A DNA stretch of 64,000 nt. It comes from Rhizobacter sp. Root1221 (GTDB lineage Bacteria > Pseudomonadota > Gammaproteobacteria > Burkholderiales > Burkholderiaceae_C). Both the position numbers and the translations under genes were made by a program. This document shows positions 48,485-56,084 of this stretch, piece by piece (positions within the stretch are counted from its first letter, which is position 1; every line of letters starts with the position of its first letter). A model generated the notes under the pieces. It saw only the letters and a program-made list of their open reading frames with translations. It was not told the DNA's origin and ran no database searches. The DNA lies in NCBI RefSeq assembly GCF_001425785.1, contig NZ_LMDI01000009.1, forward strand, positions 62,001-126,000. The letters are read 5' to 3'.

Positions 48485-51121
48485 ATGTCCTCCCCGCTTC
48501 CCCGGCCCCGCGACGCCGTCATTGCCGAGTGGGTCGCCGCGTTGAAGCGCCGGGCCGATCCCGCCGCGTTGCGTCAGTTGCCCGAACTCACCCCGGCCGA
48601 ATCGGCCGAGGTCATGGCACGCATGCGCCACGGCGAGGCGGCCCCGGCCGAGCCCGACCTACCGGCTGGCCGGTTCCGCCCGCGCCTCACGTTGCACACC
48701 CTCGGCCGCGGCGAAGGGCTGTTGGGCATGCGCCCCTCGGGCCCGTTCGGGCCTCGCGGTACCACCGTGACCGTCGCGTTCGTGGACTGGACCTACACCT
48801 CCCCGGCCGGGGTTGTCGCCGAAGTGCCTGCACCCACGTCGGTGCTCAACAGCCGGCACGCCCCACCCCTCCACACCACCGATGCGGCCGGCCGGCCCGT
48901 GCGCATCGACCGCGACATCCGGGCCGAGGCCGACGCGATGGACCAGGTGTGGGGGCTCGGTCTCCACCCGCTCGACCCGGCCACGCTGCAGTGGCGCGGC
49001 CGCCCGTTCATCGGCCCCGGTGCACCCGTGTGGTCGCTCGAACAGGAGGCGCGGTTCGCCGACCTGTGGGCCGACGCGCTGCCGGGCCTGCGCGCGAGCG
49101 GCTGGCGCATCGTGGTGCGCCCGGGGTTCGCCCACGAGAGCGTGCCGGTCACCGCCTGGCGCCTGGTGCTCGACCACGACACCGGCGAGGTGCTCGGCAA
49201 GGAGGTCAGCGGGCCGATGGGCCCGCGCCTCGTGGACGTCAAGGCGCTGCGCCAGCCGAAGCGTGAAGGGTCGTTCCTGCTGAGCCTCGGCGTCGAGATC
49301 GACGGCGAGATCTGGGACCTCGCACCGCTGCTGTGGGACCTGCTGCGCCGTGACCGCCGGTGGCTCGACGCCCGGCAGATCGAGGCCATCCCCGACGAGT
49401 CGGTGGTCACGCTGCGCGCGCCCGGCGGCCGCCGCGTGGAGGCCCCCGCCGCACCGCTGAAGGCCATCATCGGCACGATGGTGGACCTGCTCACCGACAC
49501 CGAACCACGCGCCGGCCCGTTGAGGCTGTCCGCATGGGAAGCCCAGCGCCTCGACGCGTTGCGCGAGAGCCTGCACGACACCCAGGCCGCACGTGCCGGC
49601 CCGTTTGGCGCGTGGCAGCTCACGGGCGACACCGGCCTGCGTGAACTCGCCCGCCGTCTGCAGCACACCGAAGAACCTGCCGAGGTGCCCGACCCCGCGG
49701 GCCTCGGCGTGACGTTGCGCGACTACCAGCGGCGCGGCGTGGCCTGGCTGCAGCACCTGCGCGAGCAGCACCTCGCGGGCATCCTGGCCGACGACATGGG
49801 CCTCGGCAAGACCGCCCAGGCACTGGCCCACCTGCTGATCGAACAGCAGGCCGGCCGCCTCGATGGCCGGCCTGCCCTGGTGGTGGTGCCCACGTCGCTC
49901 GTCTTCAACTGGCAGGCCGAGGCCGCGCACATGGCCCCGGGCCTGCGGCTGATGACCCTGCACGGCCCCGGCCGCGCGGCCCGGGTGGCCGACATCGCCG
50001 AACACGACGTGGTGCTGACGACCTACCCGCTCGTGTGGCGCGACATCGACGTGCTGGCCGCCGTGCCGTTCCACCTGCTCCTGCTCGACGAAGCCCAGAC
50101 CGTCAAGAACCCCGCCGGCCGTGCTGCCCATGCGCTGCGCCGCCTGGACGCCACGCACCGCCTGTGCCTCACCGGCACACCGCTCGAGAACCACCTCGGC
50201 GAGCTGTGGGCGCAGTTCGATTTCCTGATGCCGGGGTTCCTCGGCGACCAGCGCACGTTCACCCGCCGCTGGCGCAAGCCCATCGAGGAAAACGGCGAGA
50301 CGCTGCGCGCAGAACTGCTGCGCCGCCGCGTGCGCCCGTTCATCCTGCGGCGCCGCAAGGACGACGTGGCCACCGAACTGCCGCCGAAGACCGAGGTGAT
50401 CGAGCGCGTGGAGCTGCAGGGCCGCCAGCGTGCGATGTACGAAAGCGTGCGGGTCGCCGCCGACGAACTGGTGCGCCGGGTGTTGCAGAAGAGCGGCCTG
50501 TCCGGCGGTCTCATCACCATCCTCGATGCGTTGCTCAAGCTGCGGCAGGTGTGCAACGACCCGCGCCTGCTGAAGCGCAGCCGCATCCCGAAAACCATCG
50601 AGAGCGCGAAACGCGAACTGCTGCGCGACCTGTTGCCGTCGTTGGTGGCCGATGGCCGGCGCGTGCTGGTGTTCTCGCAGTTCACCGCGATGCTGTCGCT
50701 GCTCCAGGACGACCTCGATGCCCTCGGGCTGTCCTGGCTCGCGTTGACGGGTGACACACCACCCGCGCAGCGCGGCCAGGTCGTGCGCGACTTCCAGGCC
50801 GGCGCCGTGCCCGTGCTGCTGCTGAGCCTGAAGGCCGGCGGGGTGGGGCTGAACCTCACCGCGGCCGACACCGTGATCCACGTGGACCCGTGGTGGAACC
50901 CGGCGGTGGAACGCCAGGCCACCGACCGCGCGCACCGCATCGGACAGACCCAGCCCGTGTTCGTCTACAAGCTCATCGTGGCCGGCAGCATCGAGGAGCG
51001 CATCCTCGACCTGCAGGCCCGCAAGGCGGCGCTGGCCGACGGGGTGCTCGGCGAGGACGAGGCCACGGCGATGAAGTTCACCGCGGCCGACCTCGACGCG
51101 CTGCTGTCGCCGCTGCCGTGA
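48485..51121 (+). CDS. SNF2-family DEAD/DEAH-box helicase
   Basis: ATP-dependent DNA translocase of the Swi2/Snf2 superfamily, 878 residues, bacterial (RapA/HepA-like or SSO1653-like) type. Start at 48485 (MSSPLPRPRDAV). The first 410 residues are a helicase-associated region. Motor motifs: Q-like LRDYQRRGVAWLQHL, Walker A DDMGLGKTAQALAHLL, motif II LLLLDEAQ (DEAQ), motif III LTGTPLENHLGELWAQFDFL, then the C-terminal lobe with VLVFSQFTAML, SLKAGGVGLNLTAADTVIHV and DRAHRIGQTQPV. It probably remodels protein-DNA complexes; partners are unknown. It is followed by the leader of the EF-G paralogue. Confidence 0.9.
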   Translation: MSSPLPRPRDAVIAEWVAALKRRADPAALRQLPELTPAESAEVMARMRHGEAAPAEPDLPAGRFRPRLTLHTLGRGEGLLGMRPSGPFGPRGTTVTVAFVDWTYTSPAGVVAEVPAPTSVLNSRHAPPLHTTDAAGRPVRIDRDIRAEADAMDQVWGLGLHPLDPATLQWRGRPFIGPGAPVWSLEQEARFADLWADALPGLRASGWRIVVRPGFAHESVPVTAWRLVLDHDTGEVLGKEVSGPMGPRLVDVKALRQPKREGSFLLSLGVEIDGEIWDLAPLLWDLLRRDRRWLDARQIEAIPDESVVTLRAPGGRRVEAPAAPLKAIIGTMVDLLTDTEPRAGPLRLSAWEAQRLDALRESLHDTQAARAGPFGAWQLTGDTGLRELARRLQHTEEPAEVPDPAGLGVTLRDYQRRGVAWLQHLREQHLAGILADDMGLGKTAQALAHLLIEQQAGRLDGRPALVVVPTSLVFNWQAEAAHMAPGLRLMTLHGPGRAARVADIAEHDVVLTTYPLVWRDIDVLAAVPFHLLLLDEAQTVKNPAGRAAHALRRLDATHRLCLTGTPLENHLGELWAQFDFLMPGFLGDQRTFTRRWRKPIEENGETLRAELLRRRVRPFILRRRKDDVATELPPKTEVIERVELQGRQRAMYESVRVAADELVRRVLQKSGLSGGLITILDALLKLRQVCNDPRLLKRSRIPKTIESAKRELLRDLLPSLVADGRRVLVFSQFTAMLSLLQDDLDALGLSWLALTGDTPPAQRGQVVRDFQAGAVPVLLLSLKAGGVGLNLTAADTVIHVDPWWNPAVERQATDRAHRIGQTQPVFVYKLIVAGSIEERILDLQARKAALADGVLGEDEATAMKFTAADLDALLSPLP

Positions 51122-51162
51122 CACCCCCGCGATTGAGGGCCGTGGCGGCAACACAGCGTTGC

Positions 51163-51191
51163 TTGCGGTTCGGCGCGCCGGGCCTCACAAT
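51163..51191 (+). promoter_or_regulatory. Possible promoter of the EF-G paralogue leader
   Basis: TTGCGG-N17-CACAAT. Transcription would start close to the ATG of the first leader ORF at 51199, which has no ribosome binding site, so that ORF might be translated leaderless. Confidence 0.35.
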
Positions 51192-51198
51192 CCGTTCC

Positions 51199-51279
51199 AT
51201 GTTCAAGACCACACCGATCAACCAAGCCGCACGCGACCGCCAGGCCGCGTGTGCGGGTGACCGCGTGAATCGCGCCTAG
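51199..51279 (+). CDS. Leader peptide ORF 1 of EF-G paralogue
   Basis: 26 codons, from ATG at 51199 to TAG at 51277-51279, reading MFKTTPINQAARDRQAACAG and a short basic tail. No Shine-Dalgarno sequence is visible. The stop is 21 bases before a stable 8-bp hairpin (51300-51320) and about 58 bases before an intrinsic terminator. This spacing suggests that a ribosome on this ORF could affect folding downstream. Being a genuine peptide is inferred from context only. Confidence 0.4.
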   Translation: MFKTTPINQAARDRQAACAGDRVNRA

Positions 51280-51299
51280 AGCCGCCTTTCGAATTCGTT

Positions 51300-51320
51300 C
51301 GGAAGGCACCTTGCCTTCCG
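51300..51320 (+). promoter_or_regulatory. Leader hairpin upstream of terminator
   Basis: CGGAAGGC and GCCTTCCG around the loop ACCTT, a perfect 8-bp stem between leader ORF 1 and the terminator. A possible pause or antiterminator-competing structure. Confidence 0.5.
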
Positions 51321-51336
51321 GACCCGGTCCTCCAGG

Positions 51337-51369
51337 AACCCCGGTCGGCGTCGCCCTCCGGGGTTTTTT
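51337..51369 (+). terminator. Intrinsic terminator inside the EF-G paralogue leader
   Basis: AACCCCGG pairs with CCGGGGTT around a 13-base loop that itself can form GGC/GCC, followed by six T. It lies about 175 bases upstream of the GTG start of the EF-G paralogue, so it is either the end of the upstream transcript or an attenuator. Confidence 0.75.
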
Positions 51370-51385
51370 GCATTCGGGGATTGTC

Positions 51386-51502
51386 ATGTTCCACCAGCGC
51401 ACGTTCGACAAGTTGATTGCCACGATTCGCACCCGCCAAGGCGCGGGAGGCTTGCGCTCGTGCTTTGGCTCGCCCCATCGGCAAGTGAACTGCCGGCCCT
51501 GA
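51386..51502 (+). CDS. Leader peptide ORF 2 of EF-G paralogue
   Basis: 38 codons from ATG at 51386 with GGGGA five bases upstream, to TGA at 51500-51502. The product opens MFHQRTFDKLIATIRTRQGA, is basic and has no known domain. Its stop lies three bases before the left arm of the hairpin that covers the region in front of the EF-G paralogue start. A ribosome stalled near the end of this ORF would open that hairpin. This is the classical geometry of translational attenuation. Confidence 0.5.
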   Translation: MFHQRTFDKLIATIRTRQGAGGLRSCFGSPHRQVNCRP

Positions 51503-51505
51503 CGC

Positions 51506-51540
51506 GTTCTTTCGCGGTGGGTCGGCCACCACGAAAGAAC
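51506..51540 (+). promoter_or_regulatory. Hairpin sequestering the ribosome binding region of the EF-G paralogue
   Basis: GTTCTTTCG (51506-51514) pairs with CGAAAGAAC (51532-51540), then one C/A mismatch, then GGTGG with CCACC around a GTCGG loop: 14 base pairs in all. The right arm contains GAAAGA, the only Shine-Dalgarno-like purines before the GTG at 51544, so translation should depend on opening it. Confidence 0.65.
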
Positions 51541-51543
51541 ACT

Positions 51544-53568
51544 GTGAACAAATCCATCCGCAACATCGGCGTCATTGCACACGTGGACGCTGGCAAGACC
51601 ACGACGTCCGAGCGCATCCTGTTCCACACGGGCAAGAACTACCGCATCGGCGACGTCAACCATGGCGACACGACCATGGACTTCGACGAGCAGGAACGCC
51701 GCCGCGGCATCACCATCAACAGCGCGGCCACCACCGTGTTCTGGAAGGGTGCGCAGATCAACCTGATCGACACGCCCGGCCACATCGACTTCAACATCGA
51801 GGTGAACCGGTCGCTGCGCGTGCTCGATGGCGCGATCGTCGTGTTCGACGGCGTGGCCGGCGTGGAACCGCAGACCGAGACCAACTGGCGCCTGGCCGAC
51901 CGGTACCACGTGCCGCGCATCGCGTTCGTCAACAAGCTCGACCGCATCGGGGCAGACTTCCCGCGTGTGGTCACGATGATCGGCGAACGCCTCGGTGTGC
52001 GCACCGCGGTGCTGCAGTGGCCCATCGGCGCGGAAGGCGGTTTCGAGGGCGTGGTCGACCTGCTGACGCAGCGCGCGTTGACGTGGACGTCGGAAGATGT
52101 CGGCGGCAACCTGCACGAAGGGCCCGTGCCGGCGCACCTGCAGGGTGTCGTGCAGGCACAGCGCGCGAAGCTGCTCGACGCCATCGTCGAGCAGGACGAC
52201 GACGTGCTGGCCGCGTTCCTCGAGGGGCGCGAGCCCACCGTCGCGCAGCTGCAGGCGTGCATCCGCAAGGGCACGCTCGCGGGGGCATTCGTGCCGGTGC
52301 TGGCGGGTGCGGCGTTCAAGAACAAGGGCGTCGAGCCGCTGCTGGACGCGGCGGTGGCGTACCTGCCTGCGCCGGGCGAGGTGGCGGCGCAAGCGGGGCA
52401 GCCCGAGGCCGACCCGGATGGGCCGCTCGCGGCGCTGGCGTTCAAGGTGGTGTCCGACACGTCGGGCACGATGGTGTACGTGCGCGTGTACCGCGGCCGC
52501 CTGCGGCCGGGGGACGTCGTGCTCAACACCAACACCGGCCGCCGTGAACGCATTGCCCGTCTGTACGAGGTGCATGCGAACAAGGTGGAGGAGCGTTCGG
52601 TCATCGAGGCCGGCGGCATCGCGGCGGTCGTGGGCCTGAAGGACACGGTCACCGGCCACACGCTGGCCGATCCCGCGGCACCGCTGGTGCTGGAAACCAT
52701 CACGGTGCCCGAGCCGGTGATCGACGTGGCGGTGGAACCGAAGACGCAGGCCGACCAGCAGCACCTCGGCAAGGCGCTGGCCGCGATGGTGCGCGAGGAT
52801 CCGAGCCTGCGCGTCCGGCAGGACGCGGAGTCGGGCCAGACGCTGCTGTCCGGCATGGGTGAGCTGCAGCTGGAGGTGTCGATCGAGAAATTGCGGTCGC
52901 GCCACCATGTCGAGGTCAACGTGGGGCGGCCCCAGGTCGCGTTCCGAGAGACGCTCACGCGGGCGGTGGAGGTCACGCACCTCCACAAGAAGCAGAGCGG
53001 TGGCCCCGGGCAGTACGCCGAGGTCACGCTGCAGTTCGAGCCGTTGCCTCGCGGCGAGGGCGTGGTGTTCGAGAACCGCACGGTGGGAGGGGCAGTGCCG
53101 CGCGAGTTCGTGCCGGCGGTGGAGGCGGGTGTCCGGCGTGCGGCCCAGACCGGGGTCGTGGCCGGTTATGCGACGGAGGACTTCCGGGTGTCGCTCGTCG
53201 ACGGACGGTTCCACGAGCGCGATTCGTCGACCGTGGCGTTCGAGCTGGCCGCGGCGGCCGCGTTCCGCGAGGCCGCCGTGCAGGCCGGGCCGGTGCTGCT
53301 GGAGCCGGTGATGGCCGTCGAGGTGATCACGCCCGCCGACTTCGTGGGCGACGTGCTCGGCGACCTGAGCCGGCGCCGGGGGCTGGTGCGGGGGCAGGAC
53401 ACACGCGGCAATGCCGCGGTGGTGGACGCCCACGTGCCGCTGAAGGAGATGTTCGGCTACATCGGGCACCTGCGTGCCATGTCCTCGGGACGGGCGCAGT
53501 ACACGATGCAGTTCGACCACTACGCCGAAGCGCCGGCCTCGGTGCTCGACGCGGTGCGCAGCCGTTGA
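51544..53568 (+). CDS. fusA: Elongation factor G paralogue (translational GTPase)
   Basis: EF-G-like ribosomal GTPase of 674 residues, five domains as usual. G motifs: G1 AHVDAGKTTTSERIL, G2 RRGITINSA, G3 LIDTPGHIDF, G4 FVNKLDRIGAD. Domain IV/V segments include FRETLTRAVEVTHLHKKQSG and MFGYIGHLRAMSSGRAQYTM. The start is GTG at 51544, giving NKSIRNIGVIAHVDAG. It is not in a rpsL-rpsG-tuf context, so it is probably a second EF-G; the housekeeping copy would lie elsewhere. The complex leader with two short ORFs, a terminator and a hairpin over the start suggests control by translation state, as for ribosome-protection genes. A strong terminator follows at 53573. Confidence 0.9.
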   Translation: MNKSIRNIGVIAHVDAGKTTTSERILFHTGKNYRIGDVNHGDTTMDFDEQERRRGITINSAATTVFWKGAQINLIDTPGHIDFNIEVNRSLRVLDGAIVVFDGVAGVEPQTETNWRLADRYHVPRIAFVNKLDRIGADFPRVVTMIGERLGVRTAVLQWPIGAEGGFEGVVDLLTQRALTWTSEDVGGNLHEGPVPAHLQGVVQAQRAKLLDAIVEQDDDVLAAFLEGREPTVAQLQACIRKGTLAGAFVPVLAGAAFKNKGVEPLLDAAVAYLPAPGEVAAQAGQPEADPDGPLAALAFKVVSDTSGTMVYVRVYRGRLRPGDVVLNTNTGRRERIARLYEVHANKVEERSVIEAGGIAAVVGLKDTVTGHTLADPAAPLVLETITVPEPVIDVAVEPKTQADQQHLGKALAAMVREDPSLRVRQDAESGQTLLSGMGELQLEVSIEKLRSRHHVEVNVGRPQVAFRETLTRAVEVTHLHKKQSGGPGQYAEVTLQFEPLPRGEGVVFENRTVGGAVPREFVPAVEAGVRRAAQTGVVAGYATEDFRVSLVDGRFHERDSSTVAFELAAAAAFREAAVQAGPVLLEPVMAVEVITPADFVGDVLGDLSRRRGLVRGQDTRGNAAVVDAHVPLKEMFGYIGHLRAMSSGRAQYTMQFDHYAEAPASVLDAVRSR

Positions 53569-53572
53569 CCAG

Positions 53573-53604
53573 AGGGGTGGCCCGGGAGGGCCGCCCCTTT
53601 TTTT
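53573..53604 (+). terminator. Intrinsic terminator of the EF-G paralogue
   Basis: AGGGG-T-GGCCC pairs with GGGCC-G-CCCCT around GGGA (one mismatch), followed by seven T. It starts five bases after the stop codon. Confidence 0.88.
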
Positions 53605-53609
53605 GTGCG

Positions 53610-53975
53610 TCAGCCGGTGATGCGGTCCTTCAGCAGCTGGCGCAGCTGCTTGCGCCCGTCACTGTTGGTGGCCCGCCAGGCTTTCAGGGCCAGCGCGAGG
53701 AACTGCTGCTCGGCCGGCGTGAGGCCCACGGGTTCGCGTTCCTCGTCGAGCCAGCCGGCGGGTTTGCCGCAGTGCTGCTCGATCTGGCGGGCTAGCTTGT
53801 CGCCGATGGGGCGGGCGGACTTGATCTGGCTCCACATGCTGGGCGAGATCTCGAGCTTGGCGGCAAACGCCTGCTCGAGCCCTTTGGGCGGCGCGCCGCC
53901 GGCCATCGCCGTTTCCGCGAAGGTCTGGAACAGGTTCAGCGCGTTGCGGCGCCGTTCTAGGGTGATGTTGCTCAC
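53610..53975 (-). CDS. Small HTH-type (Cro/CI-like) DNA-binding protein
   Basis: 121 residues from GTG at 53975 (SNITLERRRNALNLFQTFAE); an ATG ten codons upstream at 54005 is possible but has no better ribosome binding site. The middle carries a lambda-repressor-like helix-turn-helix (LEQAFAAKLEISPSMWSQIK, then SARPIGDKLARQIEQHCGKP) followed by GWLDEEREPVGLTPAEQQFL. Similar short regulators are common in Burkholderiales. It converges with the EF-G paralogue, and its 5' end lies next to the divergent promoter of the leader-like unit at 54018, which it could regulate (inference). Confidence 0.75.
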   Translation of the reverse strand: MSNITLERRRNALNLFQTFAETAMAGGAPPKGLEQAFAAKLEISPSMWSQIKSARPIGDKLARQIEQHCGKPAGWLDEEREPVGLTPAEQQFLALALKAWRATNSDGRKQLRQLLKDRITG

Positions 53976-54017
53976 GGGGACTGCGAAAAAATCTGTTGCG
54001 CGCATTGTCGCAGGGGC

Positions 54018-54046
54018 TTGACGGTGCGGTAAAGACTATTTACGAT
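54018..54046 (+). promoter_or_regulatory. Sigma70-type promoter of the leader-like unit
   Basis: TTGACG-N17-TACGAT, a near-consensus spacing and -35 box. The transcript would begin near 54053 and run to the terminator at 54246-54279, about 225 nt. Confidence 0.7.
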
Positions 54047-54091
54047 GCCCTCCATCGATACCAAAAGCCCGTTTTTCCGAGGAAACCACCC

Positions 54092-54217
54092 GTGAAACTT
54101 CGCCGCTCCAACCACTGCTTCGCGCCCGCTTCGGGCCGCCAGGCGTTGGCGCGCCAAATTTCCATTGCAATGGTCTCCGCGACAAAAGGGGCCGCTGCGG
54201 CATCCGGGAGAGGCTGA
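54092..54217 (+). CDS. Short ORF in terminator-ended transcript (leader peptide or small protein)
   Basis: 41 codons, GTG at 54092 with GAGG nine bases upstream, TGA at 54215-54217. The product begins KLRRSNHCFAPASGRQALAR and is basic and Ser/Ala-rich, with no known domain. The stop codon lies inside a small hairpin (GGCTG/CAGCC, 54212-54226), followed by CTCTGG/CCAGAG (54233-54247), which overlaps the stem of the terminator. It may be a leader peptide that controls read-through towards the downstream genes up to rtcA, or the transcript may be an independent small RNA. Confidence 0.5.
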   Translation: MKLRRSNHCFAPASGRQALARQISIAMVSATKGAAAASGRG

Positions 54218-54245
54218 CAACCAGCCTTCCAGCTCTGGTTTCCAG

Positions 54246-54279
54246 AGGCCCGGGTCCCGCCAAGGACCCGGGCCTTTTT
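54246..54279 (+). terminator. Very strong intrinsic terminator
   Basis: AGGCCCGGGTCC pairs perfectly (12 bp) with GGACCCGGGCCT around CGCCAA, followed by a run of T. Its first bases are shared with the preceding CTCTGG/CCAGAG hairpin, so the two are partly exclusive. Confidence 0.92.
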
Positions 54280-54511
54280 CGTTGGTGCCGCAAGGCGGTG
54301 CGGAATCGTTTGTTTTTGTTGTCACTTCGGGTGTGTCTTTGCACTCCGCGGCCGCGCGAATTGGTGTGAGCGGTGCGGGATGTGCGTGGCCGGTTTCGGC
54401 CCCGTGCAGCGAGGCACCGCTTCGACGGAAGGGCTCGCGCGACGGGCACAACCGAAGTGGCTGCTGTCCGCTGGTGTCTCAGTTTGCTGTCATCGTCCCA
54501 GGGAGGGGCTC

Positions 54512-54682
54512 ATGAAAAAGAAGGAACAAAGCATTGTGTTGCGCCTCGCGGCGCTCAAGCCGCGCAACCCGTTTGCGGCGCTGGCGCGACAGCGTGCGGC
54601 GGGCTCGCACGCACCGGTCAAGCGGCCGCAGGCGCGGGAGGAAAAAGACCTCGTCCAGCGCCTGCGCGAGGCGGGCTTGTGA
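54512..54682 (+). CDS. Small basic hypothetical protein upstream of rtcA
   Basis: 56 residues. ATG at 54512 follows GGGAGGGG at good spacing. The protein is rich in Lys/Arg/Ala (KKKEQSIVLRLAALKPRNPF ... EEKDLVQRLREAGL) and looks like an RNA- or DNA-contacting or helical peptide, but no family is recognised. Its TGA overlaps the GTG start of the next small gene (GTGA), so the two are coupled. Confidence 0.6.
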   Translation: MKKKEQSIVLRLAALKPRNPFAALARQRAAGSHAPVKRPQAREEKDLVQRLREAGL

Positions 54683-54834
54683 GGGCGCACCTGGCGGTGG
54701 CGCTCACCATGCTGGTCGCCGCTGCCGCGTTCGGGGTGCTCGTGGCCCGGGAGCCACGCTGGCCGGTGGACGCGGTGAACGTGGCGTCGGCCTGCGTGCG
54801 TGCGCTGCAGCAGGACGACGACACGGACGCCTGA
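54679..54834 (+). CDS. Small single-span membrane or secreted protein upstream of rtcA
   Basis: 51 residues from GTG at 54679, which overlaps the previous stop. The N-terminus is one hydrophobic helix (RAHLAVALTMLVAAAAFGVL), followed by a short tail ending in acidic DDDTDA. It could be an anchored mini-protein or an uncleaved signal peptide. No family recognised. rtcA starts 65 bases later. Confidence 0.5.
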   Translation: MRAHLAVALTMLVAAAAFGVLVAREPRWPVDAVNVASACVRALQQDDDTDA

Positions 54835-54899
54835 CCCCCGGCGGGCAAAGGCGTGCTGCTTCGGTTAACCTTCGCGCGACACCGTTTTCGGAGCCGTAA

Positions 54900-55997
54900 A
54901 TGGGCGACCCCGTCCGCGCACTGCCAGGTGCCGCTTCGGGTGGTGCCGATCCTGCCTCGCTGATCGACCTCGACGGCGCCCACGGCGAATGCGGCGGCCA
55001 GTGGCTGCGCAGCGCCTTGACGCTCTCCATGTGCACCGGGCGCCCGTTTCGCATGCGCCACATCCGCGCCGGCCGTGAACGGCCCGGCCTGCTGCGCGGC
55101 CATGTCGCCAGCATCTCGGCAGCCCAGGCCGTCTGCGGGGCCCAGGTGCAAGGCGCCGAACTCGACGGCGCCAGCGTGGCCTTCACGCCCGGCGAGGTTC
55201 GGGCCGGTGACTACACCTTCGGCGTGGGCGGTGCCGGCAGTTGCATGCTCGTGCTGCAGACCGTGTGGCCCGCGCTGATGGGGCTGGCCGAACCCAGCCG
55301 CATCACGTTGCGGGGCGGAACCCACACCCCGAAGGCTCCGCCGTTCCAGTTCATCCAGCGGGCCTATGCGCCGCTGATGGACCGCCTGGGTGCCGTATCG
55401 GAACTCCGCCTGCGCCGCCATGGGTTCCATCCCATGGGCGGGGGCGGCGTCGACGTGAACATCACCCCCGCCGAGGCCGGGCGCCTCCAGCCTTTCGACC
55501 TGACGGAACGCGGGCCGCTGCGCGCCGCGTACGCGGAGTGCCTGGTGGTGGCTGTGCCGCGCCACGTCGCGAACCGCGAGCTCGACACCCTGGCCAACTC
55601 GTTGGGATGGGCGCCCCACCAGTTGCACGTGCCCGCGGTGCGCCAGAACGAAGGTCCGGGCAACGCCTTGATGGCCACCCTCGAACACGAGTTCGCCACC
55701 GAACTCTTCACGGCGGTGGGCGAAAAGGGTGTGAGTGCCGAGACCGTGGCGCGGGCCGTTTCCCGCGAGGTGCGCGAGTTCCAGGTATCCCGGGCCGCCA
55801 TCGGTCCGTACCTGGCCGACCAGTGGGTGCTACCGCTCGCGCTGGCCGTGTGGCGCAGCGGCACGGCCGCCCGGTTCACCTGCAGCGCGCTGACCGATCG
55901 GGCGCTCGCCCACATCGCCCTGATCCGGCGCTTCCTGCCGTGCCACATCACCACCGAACCGTTCGACGGGGGATGGACGGTGGTGGTGTCTCCGTGA
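54900..55997 (+). CDS. rtcA: RNA 3'-terminal phosphate cyclase
   Basis: Makes 2',3'-cyclic phosphate at RNA 3' ends using ATP; cytosolic, 365 residues. Family features: LIDLDGAHGECGGQWLRSAL at the start (EGGGQ-type motif varied to GECGGQ), FGVGGAGSCMLVLQTV, RGGTHTPKAPPFQFIQRAYA, and FHPMGGGGVDVNI. YLADQWVLPLALAVWRSG near the end matches the conserved ADQ.LLP segment. The catalytic His of E. coli RtcA, expected shortly before the FLP motif, does not align: the segment reads CSALTDRALAHIALIRRFLP with Arg at the expected place by my eye. No rtcB is adjacent, unlike many rtcBA operons. Confidence 0.85.
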   Translation: MGDPVRALPGAASGGADPASLIDLDGAHGECGGQWLRSALTLSMCTGRPFRMRHIRAGRERPGLLRGHVASISAAQAVCGAQVQGAELDGASVAFTPGEVRAGDYTFGVGGAGSCMLVLQTVWPALMGLAEPSRITLRGGTHTPKAPPFQFIQRAYAPLMDRLGAVSELRLRRHGFHPMGGGGVDVNITPAEAGRLQPFDLTERGPLRAAYAECLVVAVPRHVANRELDTLANSLGWAPHQLHVPAVRQNEGPGNALMATLEHEFATELFTAVGEKGVSAETVARAVSREVREFQVSRAAIGPYLADQWVLPLALAVWRSGTAARFTCSALTDRALAHIALIRRFLPCHITTEPFDGGWTVVVSP

Positions 55998-56084
55998 CCT
56001 CCTCTGCAATGGGTGACCGGCCCCCTTGTGCGGCCCGGACGGACGGTCTATAACGGTCCGGCGGCGCCGCCGCCGGGAGTGTTG

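Noticed and set aside
48659-51154. 831-codon minus-strand frame across the SNF2 gene
   Set aside because: The plus frame has all helicase motifs; the minus frame has none.
50965-53520. 851-codon minus-strand frame across the EF-G paralogue
   Set aside because: EF-G motifs are unambiguous on the plus strand.
51544-53568. EF-G paralogue as a tetracycline ribosome-protection protein
   Set aside because: Length and domain IV/V segments fit EF-G better than Tet(M)-type proteins; only the leader architecture is reminiscent.
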